From Prochlorococcus sp. scB245a_520K10 (lineage in GTDB: Bacteria > Cyanobacteriota > Cyanobacteriia > PCC-6307 > Cyanobiaceae): DNA of 64,000 bases. The notes below the pieces were generated by a model, which saw nothing but the letters and a program-made list of their open reading frames with translations, searched no databases and was not told where the DNA came from. Below, one piece after another: positions 18,320-29,690 of this stretch. Location of the stretch: NCBI GenBank assembly GCA_000634515.1, contig JFNU01000202.1, positions 1-64,000 of the forward strand, in the 5' to 3' direction. The number at the start of each line of letters is the position of its first letter. Position 1 is the first letter of the stretch. A program made the translations under genes and the position numbers.

Positions 18320-18796
18320 TTAAGCAGTTCCACAAAAAGTTACTTCAGGAAACTTTAACTTGGCTTCTTCTAATTTTTTTGTTTTACCCTCTTCTTGCCA
18401 ATAATTAATTACTTCTGTAGCTTTATTCAATATTTCAACTCGTTCATTATCTGTAATCCAACCTTTATTCTCTAGTTCACTTTTTAATTTTTCCCACGCA
18501 TCATCTCTTGGCCAAAAATAATAAGCAGTAAGTGGACTTGGTCCTCCCCCTACTATTTGATCAACTGCTAAAGCCACATTATCGGGTAACCACAATACTT
18601 TAATTATGAACCTTCCTTCGTCAGGCTTAGGGGTATAACCAGTGGGGACTCCATCTTCATCAATTGTGGCAGCAGCTAATACAGCTGTAGCACCCATCAT
18701 TCCTGAATTAGGAGAGGAATTTTTAGATTTTGGGTGATCACTATTATTTTCTTTTTTTTCCATCGAATTTTGATTTAACTTATCTGATGAGGTCAT
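18320..18796 (-). CDS. ycf65: Ribosomal protein PSRP-3 / Ycf65
   Basis: 158 residues. The C-terminal 100 residues match the PSRP-3/Ycf65 family, a 30S protein of cyanobacteria and plastids: [36 protein letters not shown] and [10 protein letters not shown]. The first 55 residues are a Ser/Asn/Lys-rich, probably disordered extension. Internal Met codons at residues 12 and 33-34 could be the true start. It has no counterpart in E. coli ribosomes. Confidence 0.88.
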   Translation of the reverse strand: MTSSDKLNQNSMEKKENNSDHPKSKNSSPNSGMMGATAVLAAATIDEDGVPTGYTPKPDEGRFIIKVLWLPDNVALAVDQIVGGGPSPLTAYYFWPRDDAWEKLKSELENKGWITDNERVEILNKATEVINYWQEEGKTKKLEEAKLKFPEVTFCGTA

Positions 18797-18901
18797 TCAT
18801 TTATATATGTTTAAATAATAATTTATCAGTTTATGGTCACATTTTGATTAATTTATCTAAAATTTCTTGATTTTATTTATTGATAGTTTCTAAAAAGAAT
18901 T

Positions 18902-19060
18902 TTATCTATCATGTGAAACTTGATAAAAATCATAAATTGTAGCTTCCAATGAATCCCATAGATCCTTAGGGATATCATTCTCCTCTGCAAACATTCCAAG
19001 TTGACTAGCCAAACCTCTTGCTTGAGAAAGTTTCGAATCATATGAATTTGATTTAACCAT
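18902..19060 (-). CDS. Hypothetical protein, 52 aa
   Basis: ATG at 19060, TAA at 18902. It reads MVKSNSYDSKLSQARGLASQ, then LGMFAEENDIPKDLWDSL and a C-terminal YDFYQVSHDR. Composition and reading pattern are clearly coding, and it fills the gap between pepP and ycf65 on the same strand. Soluble and mostly helical. No function known to me. Confidence 0.65.
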   Translation of the reverse strand: MVKSNSYDSKLSQARGLASQLGMFAEENDIPKDLWDSLEATIYDFYQVSHDR

Positions 19061-19114
19061 TTTTGAAATTTAAACTTTATAAAAAATAAATCTATTAACT
19101 AGATAAGTCAAATT

Positions 19115-20440
19115 TTAAAATTCTAAATCGGAAATTTCTTTAAGTGCTGCAATACTAAGTATTTCTGGGTTTGTATCTTTAACTAGAACATCATCCTCAA
19201 TTCTTATTCCAATGCCTTTCCATTTTTCATCAATATGAGGTTGTCCTGCAGGGACTGGAATTCTATCACTTATATAAATGCCAGGTTCTACAGTAAGAAT
19301 CATTCCATTTTTTAATGGTACTTCATAATCTCCCATCCTATATGCCCCAACATCATGAACATCTAAGCCAAGCCAATGTCCTGTTCTATGCATGTAAAGA
19401 TGTTTATAGGATTTGTTTTCAATTATCTCTTCAGTACTGCCAGACAATAAACCAATTTCTCTTAATCCCTCAATAAGAATTGTCAAAGCTACATTATGAA
19501 CAGTACTAGAATTGGATCCAATTATGGCGCTTTGAATAGCAGTTTTCTGAGCACTCAATACAATTTCATAGATAACTTTTTGCTCATCAGAAAATTTCCC
19601 TCCTATTGGGATAGTTCGGGTTATGTCTCCATTGTAATAATCAGTTAATGAGCAGCCAGCATCTACCAATAATAACTCTCCTTTATTCAATGGCGAGTTA
19701 TTTGAAGTGTAGTGCAAAATGCATGCATTATCTCCTGAGGCGACAATAGAATTATAAGCAGGTCCTCTTGCCCCTTTTTCCAAAAAGAATCCTTCTAAAA
19801 TACCCTGAACCTGTCTTTCATTGTTCTTGGATGCAATAGACTCTCTAACTAATTCATGAGCCTCTGCTGATATTTGTATAGCCTCTCTCATTCTCTTAAT
19901 TTCAAATTCACTTTTAATTATTCTCATCTCATTTAAATAAATTTCTGGAGATTTAATAGAATTTGCACCAATCCCTAATCTTGAGCGATTTTCAAGTTGT
20001 TGCGTAAATATCTCAAGTACAATTTTCTCGATAGATGGATGCTTACCGATTGAAAAAACAAGTTCTTCAGCTCCATTTAAATAACCTGGGAGCAAATCAC
20101 TAATTTCATTTATTGAATGAGCCTTATCAGCCTTAAACTCTTTTTCGGCCCCTTCTAAACCCCATCTAAAGCCTTGCCAAACTTCACTAATGACATCTTT
20201 AGGAGCAACAAACAAAATAAATCTCTCTCCCTTTGGTTTATGAGATAAAAAAAGAGCAATTGCATCTGGCTCATCAAAACCTGTCAAATACCAAAAATTA
20301 CTATCTTGTCTAAAAGGATACTCGCAATCTGCATGATGCTTTACAAGTTTAGCTCCAGGAATAATAGCAGCTTTTCCATCTAACTTGTCTAGGAAAATTT
20401 CTCTTCTTTCTTCAAAAACCTTATTATTAGTTTTAGACAT
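19115..20440 (-). CDS. pepP: Xaa-Pro aminopeptidase (aminopeptidase P)
   Basis: 441 residues. It removes an N-terminal residue in front of proline, using two Mn ions in a pita-bread fold. Metal ligands are visible in LLVDAGC, YYNGDITRT, HRTGHWLGLDVHDVG, LTVEPGIY and GIRIEDDVLV. The N-terminal 170 residues form the usual non-catalytic domain with FWYLTGFDEPDA. It is divergent from the CNNM/CBS gene with 74 bases between them. Confidence 0.95.
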   Translation of the reverse strand: MSKTNNKVFEERREIFLDKLDGKAAIIPGAKLVKHHADCEYPFRQDSNFWYLTGFDEPDAIALFLSHKPKGERFILFVAPKDVISEVWQGFRWGLEGAEKEFKADKAHSINEISDLLPGYLNGAEELVFSIGKHPSIEKIVLEIFTQQLENRSRLGIGANSIKSPEIYLNEMRIIKSEFEIKRMREAIQISAEAHELVRESIASKNNERQVQGILEGFFLEKGARGPAYNSIVASGDNACILHYTSNNSPLNKGELLLVDAGCSLTDYYNGDITRTIPIGGKFSDEQKVIYEIVLSAQKTAIQSAIIGSNSSTVHNVALTILIEGLREIGLLSGSTEEIIENKSYKHLYMHRTGHWLGLDVHDVGAYRMGDYEVPLKNGMILTVEPGIYISDRIPVPAGQPHIDEKWKGIGIRIEDDVLVKDTNPEILSIAALKEISDLEF

Positions 20441-20514
20441 AAATTGTGTATTGGCGTGTTTTAAAAAAAAATGGAAGAATGAATTAAAACAGATTTAATA
20501 TTTTATCTATTTTA

Positions 20515-21492
20515 ATGGAACCAAGTGTTTACGGTTTAGTTTTTCTTATTATTATCATTTTAATTGGGTCAGCATGTTGTTCGGGAGTAGAAGCAGCTTT
20601 TTTAGCTGTAAATTCAATTAGAATTTTAGAAATAGCCTCAAAACAAAAGCCAAAAAGTACTGCGAATCAACTTCTTAAACTTAGGAAGCATCTTGGGAGA
20701 ACATTAACTGTCATTACAATTACTAATAATGGATTTAATATAATTGGAAGCCTTATTTTGGGGGTATATGGAGCATTAGTAATTAATAATAGTTATGGCT
20801 TAACTCTGTTTTCGATTGCTTTTTATATATTAGTTGTATTAGTTGGAGAAGTACTGCCCAAAGCTCTCGGAACAAGATTTTCAGTACAAATCGCATTATT
20901 ATCCGTTCCAATACTGAGAATATTAAATATTTTAATGAGGCCATTCTTAATATTAATCGAACAAATATTTCCAGTTATTACTGCAGAAAATGAAATTTCA
21001 ACTGACGAAGAGGAAATTAGACAAATGGCAAAAATTGGGAGTCAGAAAGGTTTAATAGAAGCCGATGAGGCAGCAATGATATTTAAGGTTTTTCAATTAA
21101 ATGATTTAAAAGCTAAAGATTTGATGATCCCAAGGGTATCGGCACCTTGTCTTGATGGGTCTTCAAATCTTGAAGAAATTTCAAAACTAATAATGTCAGA
21201 TAATTCACAATGGTGGGTTATTTTAGGTGATAAAGTTGATAAAATTCAAGGCATAGTCAAGCGTGAAAATATCCTATCAGAATTAATCAAGGGGGGAAAT
21301 AAAAAATTATTATCAGAAATATGCGAACCTGTAGAATACATTCCTGAAATGATTAGGGCAGATCAATTATTAACAAGATTTGACAAGAATCATAAAGGAG
21401 TGAAAGTGGTAGTAGATGAATTCGGAGGATTCGTGGGAATTATTGGAGCAGAAGCAGTTTTATCTGTATTAGCTGGTTGGTGGAAAAAATAA
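20515..21492 (+). CDS. CNNM/DUF21-CBS membrane protein (HlyC/CorC family)
   Basis: 325 residues. The N-terminal 150 form a DUF21 transmembrane domain with three to four helices, containing GSACCSGVEAAFLAVN and LVGEVLPKALGTRF. A CBS pair follows (about 200-320) with LKAKDLMIPRVSAP and VVVDEFGGFVGIIG. The family is linked to Mg2+/Co2+ transport or efflux. The short C-terminal CorC_HlyC domain seen in longer members is missing. 3 bases from the next gene, so it leads an operon with the GTPase, nadD and nadE. Confidence 0.88.
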   Translation: MEPSVYGLVFLIIIILIGSACCSGVEAAFLAVNSIRILEIASKQKPKSTANQLLKLRKHLGRTLTVITITNNGFNIIGSLILGVYGALVINNSYGLTLFSIAFYILVVLVGEVLPKALGTRFSVQIALLSVPILRILNILMRPFLILIEQIFPVITAENEISTDEEEIRQMAKIGSQKGLIEADEAAMIFKVFQLNDLKAKDLMIPRVSAPCLDGSSNLEEISKLIMSDNSQWWVILGDKVDKIQGIVKRENILSELIKGGNKKLLSEICEPVEYIPEMIRADQLLTRFDKNHKGVKVVVDEFGGFVGIIGAEAVLSVLAGWWKK

Positions 21493-21495
21493 ATT

Positions 21496-22737
21496 ATGAA
21501 ACAGTTGAGAATTAGTAAAAATTATTTACTTTTAAAAAATTGGTGGGAGAGTATAGATCTTACCAACTATGAAAAAAGTTTTTTTAATAGAGAAATAATT
21601 TCTTTTAATCAACAACTTTTTAGGCTCAAAGAAAAAAAAATAAGAATTGGCACATATGGTAAATCAGGAGTTGGGAAATCCTCTGTTTTAAATTCTTTAT
21701 TAGATAAAGACATTTTTAAAACTGATATTATAAACGGCTCTACAAGAGAAACACAATCGGAACTTTGGACCCTAAAAGATCAAACGCTCAGTAGCGTAGA
21801 AATGCTAGATTCCCCGGGATTTGATTTTTGCAATATTAAATTCCCGGAAAAAATATACTCCCGTATAAATCATTTAGATCTTATCTTATTTGTAGTTGCA
21901 GGAGATATAAATAGAAATGAATTAAACAAAATCAGCTCCTTAATTAAAGATGGGAAAAAAATAATTATAATTTTAAATAAAATCGATCTTTTTAATAAAA
22001 ATGACTTAAAAGAAATTAAGGAAAATATCAAATCTAAGCTTCCAAAAGACTTAAATATTCCAATCATTCTTAATAATGGAATAAATCTTAAAAATTATCT
22101 AACAAAAATAATAAATCAATACGGTGAGATATTTTTAACACTTAATTCACTTCAACTAGCTGACAAATTGTTTTTGCAGATAAAAGAGCAAAGATTGAAA
22201 AGGAGGCAGAAATTAGCTCAATCAACTATTGGTAAATTTTCGACTATAAAGGCATCTGCAGTAGCTCTTAATCCTTTTATTTTATTTGATGTTGCTGGCA
22301 GTTATGTACTTGATACTGCATTGATTAGCGAATTAAGTAAGATTTACGGCTTAAAGTTAAAAGGTGAATCTACAAGAAAAATATTTAAAAATATATCCAT
22401 TAATAATTTATACTTGGGAGTCGCTCAAGTCGGCTTAAATACCTCTTTCAACCTTATGAAGAAAGTAATTTTATTATCGGCACCTTTCACTAATGGGCTC
22501 TCATTATTACCCTATGGACCCATAGCAATTATTCAAGCAGCAATCGCGGTGCATTCTACAAAAATCCTAGGGAAATTAGCAGCAAAAGAGATATTTATAA
22601 GAAGCAAAGCTTCTTTTATAGAACCCGCTTTTATGATCCAAAATATGACTTTTAATGACCCAGATATTTTTAACCACATCAATATTTATTTTTCAAATAG
22701 AAATTTAAATAATAATTTTGTTAGCATTCTACCTTAA
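21496..22737 (+). CDS. Membrane-associated GTPase with DUF697-like C-terminus
   Basis: 413 residues. A GTPase domain (about 50-215) has G1 GKSGVGKSSVLN, a Thr in the GSTRETQ switch, G3 DSPG and G4 NKID. The C-terminal half contains long hydrophobic helices (SAVALNPFILFDVAGS and PFTNGLSLLPYGPIAIIQ), as in the cyanobacterial and plastid proteins with DUF697. It probably acts at a membrane; its role is not established. It is in an operon between the CNNM/CBS gene and nadD. Confidence 0.85.
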   Translation: MKQLRISKNYLLLKNWWESIDLTNYEKSFFNREIISFNQQLFRLKEKKIRIGTYGKSGVGKSSVLNSLLDKDIFKTDIINGSTRETQSELWTLKDQTLSSVEMLDSPGFDFCNIKFPEKIYSRINHLDLILFVVAGDINRNELNKISSLIKDGKKIIIILNKIDLFNKNDLKEIKENIKSKLPKDLNIPIILNNGINLKNYLTKIINQYGEIFLTLNSLQLADKLFLQIKEQRLKRRQKLAQSTIGKFSTIKASAVALNPFILFDVAGSYVLDTALISELSKIYGLKLKGESTRKIFKNISINNLYLGVAQVGLNTSFNLMKKVILLSAPFTNGLSLLPYGPIAIIQAAIAVHSTKILGKLAAKEIFIRSKASFIEPAFMIQNMTFNDPDIFNHINIYFSNRNLNNNFVSILP

Positions 22738-22744
22738 AACTTAA

Positions 22745-23323
22745 ATGGGAAAAAGCATTGCATTATTTGGTACCAGTGCAGATCCACCTACCATTGGACA
22801 TAAAAAAATACTTGAAGAATTATCCAAAATATATGCTTTTACAATTGGTTATGTTAGTAACAACCCCAACAAAAATCACAAAGAGGATATCTCAATTCGT
22901 AGCCATTTGTTAAAAACTTTAATTGATGATTTAGATAATCCTAAAATTTTATTTAATCAAAGTGTTAGTAGCCAATGGGCAGTAGAGTCAATTAAAAAAT
23001 GTAAAAGAATTTATGGATTAAATAATCTAGATTTTGTTATTGGGAGCGATTTAATTAAAGATATTTTCTACTGGAAAAATTTTGATAAAATTACTGATGA
23101 GGTAAGTTTTTTAGTAATTTTAAGAGAAGGATATCCTGTTGAATCAAATACTCTTAAGATGTTAGAAACTTATAAAGTGAAATTTAAGATTTCAACCATA
23201 AAAATCCCAAACATTTCAAGTTCTAAGCTCAGATCAAATTTGAATTATTCTAATTTACCAACTTCATTAATAGATTTTGTTAAAAAGAATAATTTATATG
23301 AATCCACTAAATTAGTTGAATGA
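22745..23323 (+). CDS. nadD: Nicotinate-nucleotide adenylyltransferase
   Basis: 192 residues. It joins nicotinate mononucleotide and ATP to deamido-NAD. The nucleotidyltransferase signature is GTSADPPTIGHKKI and the second motif is ISSSKLRS near residue 159. It overlaps nadE by 4 bases (ATGA), giving translational coupling of the last two steps of NAD synthesis. Confidence 0.93.
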   Translation: MGKSIALFGTSADPPTIGHKKILEELSKIYAFTIGYVSNNPNKNHKEDISIRSHLLKTLIDDLDNPKILFNQSVSSQWAVESIKKCKRIYGLNNLDFVIGSDLIKDIFYWKNFDKITDEVSFLVILREGYPVESNTLKMLETYKVKFKISTIKIPNISSSKLRSNLNYSNLPTSLIDFVKKNNLYESTKLVE

Positions 23324-25017
23324 AGTTTTTACTTGCTCAAATTAATCCAGTTGTTGGTGATTTAGAGGGTAATGCAAAAAAAATACTTTGTACTGCTTCG
23401 AAAGCTATCTCAAATTCTGCTGATTTAGTTCTTACTCCAGAATTATCACTATGGGGATATCCAGCAAACGACCTCCTTCTTAAAAAAAATTTAATCAAAA
23501 ATCAATATCAAATTCTTGACCAATTAGCCTTAGATATTAATAAAAAATATGGAAACTTGAGTATCACAGTAGGGATAGCTGAGATAATAAATGATTCTTT
23601 TTTCCCGAATCTTTATAATTCTATTGCATTGCTTGAGCGCGGTGAGTGGAAAATAATTGCTCGTAAAATTATTCTTCCGACCTATGAAGTATTTGATGAG
23701 AAAAGATACTTTAGATCAGAAGAAAAAGTTTCCGTATTAACAAAAGAAATTAATAATAAAACTTGGCGACTTGGCTTTACTATATGTGAGGATTTATGGG
23801 TCAACAAAAATATAGAAGGTAGAGGAATTCATAAAAAGAATCCTATTTTTGATTTAAAGAAAAAAAAAGTTGATATTTTAGTGAACTTATCGGCCTCCCC
23901 ATATACCTTTAAAAAGTTAGAGCTAAGATCCAAAGTTTCCAGTTTTGCTGCTCAATATCTTCAAGTACCTCTAATATATGTAAACCAGATTGGAGCAAAT
24001 GATAATTTAATTTTTGATGGAAATAGTTTTATTCTTGATAAGAATGGATCTAAAATTAAACAATTAAAATCTTTTTCAGAAGACCTCTTCAGTTGGGACA
24101 TTGAGCAAACAAAACCTCAAAAAAATAAATTTGAAAAGTCTGAGATGTCATCAATTTTTGATGCATTAGTCCTTGGTGTTAGGGATTATGCTCAAAAATG
24201 CGGTTTTAAAACAGCTTTAATTGGCCTTAGTGGTGGTATTGATTCAGCACTTGTATCAGCTATTGCGACAGCAGCTCTTGGCAGCAAAAATATTTATTGT
24301 GTCTCAATGCCCTCCAAATGGAGCTCCTCCCATTCAAAAAGTGATGCGAAAGATTTAGCGAGCAGATTAAAAATAAATTTCAATAGCATCCCAATTGAAA
24401 ATTTGATGAGCTCTTTTGAAGAATCTTTTATTAATACCACATCTTTCGAGATGGCTGAAATAACAAATCAAAATATTCAATCAAGAATAAGAGGAACGCT
24501 TCTGATGGCTTTAGCAAATCAAGAAAAGCATTTATTACTTTCAACAGGAAATAAATCAGAGCTAGCTGTAGGATATTGCACACTTTATGGTGATATGAAT
24601 GGGGGATTATCGGTAATTGGGGATTTATATAAAACTAATGTTTTTAAATTATGCAATTGGCTTGATAGCGAAGATTCAATTAACCATAGAAAATCATATA
24701 TGTTAAATACAAGTGTAGATTTAATTGGAGAAAATATACGGACGAAAGCTCCAAGTGCCGAATTAGGTCCTGATCAATTAGATACTGATTCTCTCCCACC
24801 ATATTCAATTCTAGATGATATTCTCAAAGGAATTATTGAAGAGAAAAAAGATTTACTACAATTAGAAGAAGATGGTTATAAAAAAGATTTAATTTTAAAA
24901 ATAATCTCACTTATAAAAAAAGCGGAATTTAAAAGAAAGCAGGCTCCCCCTATCCTAAAACTAAGCAGTCAATCATTAGGAAGTGACTGGAGAGTTCCCA
25001 TAGCAATATCTTATTAA
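23320..25017 (+). CDS. nadE: Glutamine-dependent NAD synthetase
   Basis: 565 residues. An N-terminal nitrilase-type glutaminase (about 1-260) has its Glu in LTPELSLWGYPAND, Lys in RKIILPTYEVFDE and Cys in GFTICEDLW. The C-terminal NAD synthetase (about 285-565) has the ATP-binding SGGIDSAL and TGNKSELAVGY. It amidates deamido-NAD. It overlaps nadD upstream and the convergent DUF3326 gene downstream, each by 4 bases. Confidence 0.96.
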   Translation: MKFLLAQINPVVGDLEGNAKKILCTASKAISNSADLVLTPELSLWGYPANDLLLKKNLIKNQYQILDQLALDINKKYGNLSITVGIAEIINDSFFPNLYNSIALLERGEWKIIARKIILPTYEVFDEKRYFRSEEKVSVLTKEINNKTWRLGFTICEDLWVNKNIEGRGIHKKNPIFDLKKKKVDILVNLSASPYTFKKLELRSKVSSFAAQYLQVPLIYVNQIGANDNLIFDGNSFILDKNGSKIKQLKSFSEDLFSWDIEQTKPQKNKFEKSEMSSIFDALVLGVRDYAQKCGFKTALIGLSGGIDSALVSAIATAALGSKNIYCVSMPSKWSSSHSKSDAKDLASRLKINFNSIPIENLMSSFEESFINTTSFEMAEITNQNIQSRIRGTLLMALANQEKHLLLSTGNKSELAVGYCTLYGDMNGGLSVIGDLYKTNVFKLCNWLDSEDSINHRKSYMLNTSVDLIGENIRTKAPSAELGPDQLDTDSLPPYSILDDILKGIIEEKKDLLQLEEDGYKKDLILKIISLIKKAEFKRKQAPPILKLSSQSLGSDWRVPIAISY

Positions 25018-26078
25018 TCACTATAAGAATAATGTTGGATTTTTTTTAAAGGCCGTTTAACTGAATCAAGGTTGATACCTTTTTTGATCGCAAGAATTAT
25101 ACCTGCAGCTTCTAAATAATTATCTACTTCAAAAAGATTAGGATAATCATAAAACTCATTTGTCACTTTTAATGTATTTTGATTTTTTACAGAGATAATA
25201 TTTAAACCTTTTTCAATCCCTGCTAGTACTGCTTCTCCACCTAGTGCCCCATTAGGAACAACAATAGATTCAATCTGATCAGGGTGTAGTGAGATTGATT
25301 CATTTTTAGCGGGCAATTCAACAATGTCAGGTGCATTGCTTAACCCAATCAGTACTGAGGGTAAAAAAGTAAATCCTATTTCTTCTGCAGCTGCACGAGG
25401 ATCTAAATTTTCATTCAATTCAATTGGATTTAAAGCAGGTGCGTGAGCACAGGGAACTTTTAAAAATTTGCTAATTAAATGACTTATGACTGCTTCAACT
25501 CCAGAAATAGGATCAACCCCTTTCCCCTCTCGATAGATATTTGTTTCTAAAGAATCTGAATCATCTGGAAATTTTGCCACAATTGCTATTGCCGTAACTC
25601 CTTTTTCTATTAAAAATTTTCCAGCATCAATTAGAGAATCAGGATTTTCAATTATGCCACCACTGATTTTTGAAGAATCAGAATCAATAACTATGTTTAA
25701 TGGCTTTTTTGTAATCACATAAGAATGAACATTAATCCCTAAAGTAGAAACACATGCATCAGCAACTTGTACATGTCTCATTAATATTTCTTTTTCAATG
25801 GCTGAATCAAAAATTATCCCAATTTTTTGTTGCTTTACCCTTTTTAAAGCGATTTCTCCTTTAGCAAGTCGGTCTAAACTATAACCCTCAACATAAAAAA
25901 TATTTTTATCTTTTTCAGAAAGAGTACCTCCATTCATGACATTTGGATGAGTAATTAAACATCCACTTGCCGATGCTAATAGTTTAGCTGTAGGAAGTGC
26001 ATCCCCAGCGAAACCTCCCACTTCACAACCAATACCAGTTGGAACAATGAATATTGTTGGTGAATTTTCCATTATCAA
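25014..26078 (-). CDS. DUF3326 family protein
   Basis: 354 residues, soluble. Glycine-rich segments PTGIGCEVGGFAGDALP at the start and VVPNGALGGEAVLAG near the C-terminus frame the protein. HAPAL (about 226-230) and DPRAAAEEIGF are further conserved-looking stretches. I place it in the cyanobacterial/plant DUF3326 family, whose activity is not known to me. It may be an alternative start by two codons (MIMENS or MENS). It lies upstream of no gene on its strand except, after about 22 bases, none that shares its function. Confidence 0.75.
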   Translation of the reverse strand: MIMENSPTIFIVPTGIGCEVGGFAGDALPTAKLLASASGCLITHPNVMNGGTLSEKDKNIFYVEGYSLDRLAKGEIALKRVKQQKIGIIFDSAIEKEILMRHVQVADACVSTLGINVHSYVITKKPLNIVIDSDSSKISGGIIENPDSLIDAGKFLIEKGVTAIAIVAKFPDDSDSLETNIYREGKGVDPISGVEAVISHLISKFLKVPCAHAPALNPIELNENLDPRAAAEEIGFTFLPSVLIGLSNAPDIVELPAKNESISLHPDQIESIVVPNGALGGEAVLAGIEKGLNIISVKNQNTLKVTNEFYDYPNLFEVDNYLEAAGIILAIKKGINLDSVKRPLKKIQHYSYSD

Positions 26079-26099
26079 AAATATTTCAATTTTTATTTT

Positions 26100-26291
26100 T
26101 TAATTAGCTAGGACAGCTTTAATTTTAAGTTTTTTTGTTCCAAAAGAGTCAATAGAATTTTGAATATCAACAATTGACCATCGAATTAAATCACCTTTTT
26201 TTTCTAAATTTGCAATGATAAATCCCCTTAAATTTTTTAATTTTATTGAATCTGGCCAATCTAAATAATAATCAACTGAACTTAATTTCAT
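26100..26291 (-). CDS. Hypothetical protein, 63 aa
   Basis: Starts MKLSSVDYYLDWPDSIKLKN, then RGFIIANLEKKGDLIRWSIVD, ending in a Lys-rich strand. It is probably a small beta-rich soluble protein. Its start overlaps the ferredoxin stop by 4 bases, so the two are translationally coupled and may work together. Conserved in position within picocyanobacteria as far as I recall; no function. Confidence 0.65.
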   Translation of the reverse strand: MKLSSVDYYLDWPDSIKLKNLRGFIIANLEKKGDLIRWSIVDIQNSIDSFGTKKLKIKAVLAN

Positions 26292-26614
26292 TTTTGATAT
26301 TTACCAAATTGATCATTATATAAATCATCTTCGACTTCTTTACCAATAACAATATTCAAATCTGACTTGGGATATGCCACACATAAAAGTGCAAAGCCCT
26401 TTTCCCTCAAATCATCATTTAATCCCATAGCATCATCTTGATCTACAGATCCTTCCAATATCATGGATGCACAATCTGTACAAACTCCTGAACAACAACT
26501 ACTTGGCAAGTCTATTCCATTCATTTTTGCCGCTGAAATAATATCTTGATCTTGAGAACATAAAAAACTAAAAGTCTTTTGCTCAAATTGAACTTTGATA
26601 TTGAATTCAGGCAT
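26288..26614 (-). CDS. [2Fe-2S] plant-type ferredoxin
   Basis: 108 residues. The cluster ligands are in SSCCSGVCTDCAS (C-x4-C-x2-C) and LLCVAYP. The photosynthetic ferredoxin PetF has the usual CRAGAC motif; here the loop is CCSGVC with an extra cysteine, and the C-terminus is extended (EVEDDLYNDQFGKYQK). It is thus probably a specialised ferredoxin and not the main photosystem I acceptor. It lies 16 bases after the end of the atp operon on the same strand. Confidence 0.88.
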   Translation of the reverse strand: MPEFNIKVQFEQKTFSFLCSQDQDIISAAKMNGIDLPSSCCSGVCTDCASMILEGSVDQDDAMGLNDDLREKGFALLCVAYPKSDLNIVIGKEVEDDLYNDQFGKYQK

Positions 26615-26630
26615 ACCCTAAATCTTTTTG

Positions 26631-27581
26631 CTAAACTGATGAACCTCCTACAACTTCTAATATTTCTTGAGTAATAGCTGCTTGTCTGGCTTTGTTATAG
26701 GTTAGATTCAAAGTACTTGCTAATTCTTTAGCATTATCACTCGCATTATTCATCGCAGTCATCCTGCAAGCGAGTTCTGAAGCTGCCGACTCTTGAAGAG
26801 CTCTTAGTACCTGATTCTGTAAATATAAGGGTAATAACGAATCTAATAGTTGATCAGGACTTTGTTCAAAAACAATATCTGATGGCAACTTCTCTGAATC
26901 ACTTTTTTCAATATTTGATTTTTCAACAAGTAACTTACTATCTTTTGTAGTCAACCTAAAAATTTCATCGTTTTCCTCAGCAATTCCTTGAGGGTCAAGT
27001 GGCAATAGTGTTTGTACGACAGGGGCGCAGCTAACTAGAGTGATGAATTTCGTGTAAATAATTTCCACCCTATCAGAATTTTCTGAAAGAAATTCAGCTA
27101 AAATCTCATTTGTAACGCCTTCGGAGTCCTTAACTGTAGGTACCTGTTCTAGTTCTTTGAAAGAACTTTTAATTACATATCTATCCTTTCTATTTTGAAA
27201 ATATCCAATAGCTTTCTTCCCTACCAAAATTAAATTTGGCTGATACCCTTGTTTGACTAATTCTGCATATCTTATTTCTACCTTTTTTATTATATTTGTG
27301 TTGTAACCACCGCATAAACCTCTATCCGCAGTTATGCAAACCAAGCTGATGCTCTTTACTTCTCTCTTGGATAATAGAGGAGAATCTACAGCCTCAAATT
27401 GTACTCTAGATTGAATATTTTCTAAGACCCGTGCAAGTTTATCTGCAAATGGTCTACTCTTAAGAACTTGATCTTGAGCTCTCCTAACTTTTGCAGCTGC
27501 AACAAGTCTCATGGCCTCCGTTATTTTTCTTGTATTTTTAACGGAAACAATTCGATCTCTAATCTCTTTAAGATTTGCCAT
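26631..27581 (-). CDS. atpG: ATP synthase F1 subunit gamma
   Basis: 316 residues, the rotor shaft. It starts with MANLKEIRDRIVSVKNTRKI and ends with the conserved C-terminal helix ARQAAITQEILEVVGG. A middle insertion of about 35 residues (around 195-230, Lys/Ser/Asp-rich) is typical of cyanobacterial and chloroplast gamma. The paired regulatory cysteines of the chloroplast protein are not seen in it. Last gene of the atpI-atpG operon. Confidence 0.97.
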   Translation of the reverse strand: MANLKEIRDRIVSVKNTRKITEAMRLVAAAKVRRAQDQVLKSRPFADKLARVLENIQSRVQFEAVDSPLLSKREVKSISLVCITADRGLCGGYNTNIIKKVEIRYAELVKQGYQPNLILVGKKAIGYFQNRKDRYVIKSSFKELEQVPTVKDSEGVTNEILAEFLSENSDRVEIIYTKFITLVSCAPVVQTLLPLDPQGIAEENDEIFRLTTKDSKLLVEKSNIEKSDSEKLPSDIVFEQSPDQLLDSLLPLYLQNQVLRALQESAASELACRMTAMNNASDNAKELASTLNLTYNKARQAAITQEILEVVGGSSV

Positions 27582-27599
27582 GGTATCTCCTAAATAAAT

Positions 27600-29129
<1,530 letters not shown>

Positions 29130-29147
29130 TTAAGGTTGATTTAAAAG

Positions 29148-29690
29148 TTACTTGGAAAGAGTTAAGCCAAGTTTTCTAATTTGTGAAGCAAGGGAAGCAT
29201 CAATTACTTTTGATCCTACACTGGCGACGAAACCACCAATAAGAGATGGGTCGATTTTAGTTACAAGTTCTAATTTTTCTGTTCCAGCAATGTTGATGAT
29301 CTTTTTGGTAATTAAACCTTTCTGTTCATCAGTAAGCTCGACGGCAGAAGTAACAGTTGCCAAAGCAATATTACTATTTTCTCGGTAAATCTCTAAAAAC
29401 CTATCAAGAATTGAGGTAAGGATACCAATTCTTTGCCTATCGGCCAATAATTTTAAGAAATTAAGTAAAGAAGAATTAACCTTATTTGAAAAAATTTCAA
29501 TAATGATTTTCTTCTTAGCATCTGTCTCTAAAATGGGAGAGGATAGTGCCTTCTCCAATTCAGGGGAATCATTTATTAATTCCAAGAGTTGTTTAACCTC
29601 AGAAACCATCTCTTCAGTTTGCGAATTTTCATTCACAACTTGAAGTAATGCCTCTGCGTATGGTGTAGTAACTGAATTTAAAAGTGGCAT
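29148..29690 (-). CDS. atpH: ATP synthase F1 subunit delta
   Basis: 180 residues. It links F1 to the peripheral stalk (OSCP homologue). An N-terminal helical bundle starts TPYAEALLQVVNE, and the C-terminal signature is DPSLIGGFVASVGSKVIDAS. Its start overlaps the atpF stop by one base. Confidence 0.95.
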   Translation of the reverse strand: MPLLNSVTTPYAEALLQVVNENSQTEEMVSEVKQLLELINDSPELEKALSSPILETDAKKKIIIEIFSNKVNSSLLNFLKLLADRQRIGILTSILDRFLEIYRENSNIALATVTSAVELTDEQKGLITKKIINIAGTEKLELVTKIDPSLIGGFVASVGSKVIDASLASQIRKLGLTLSK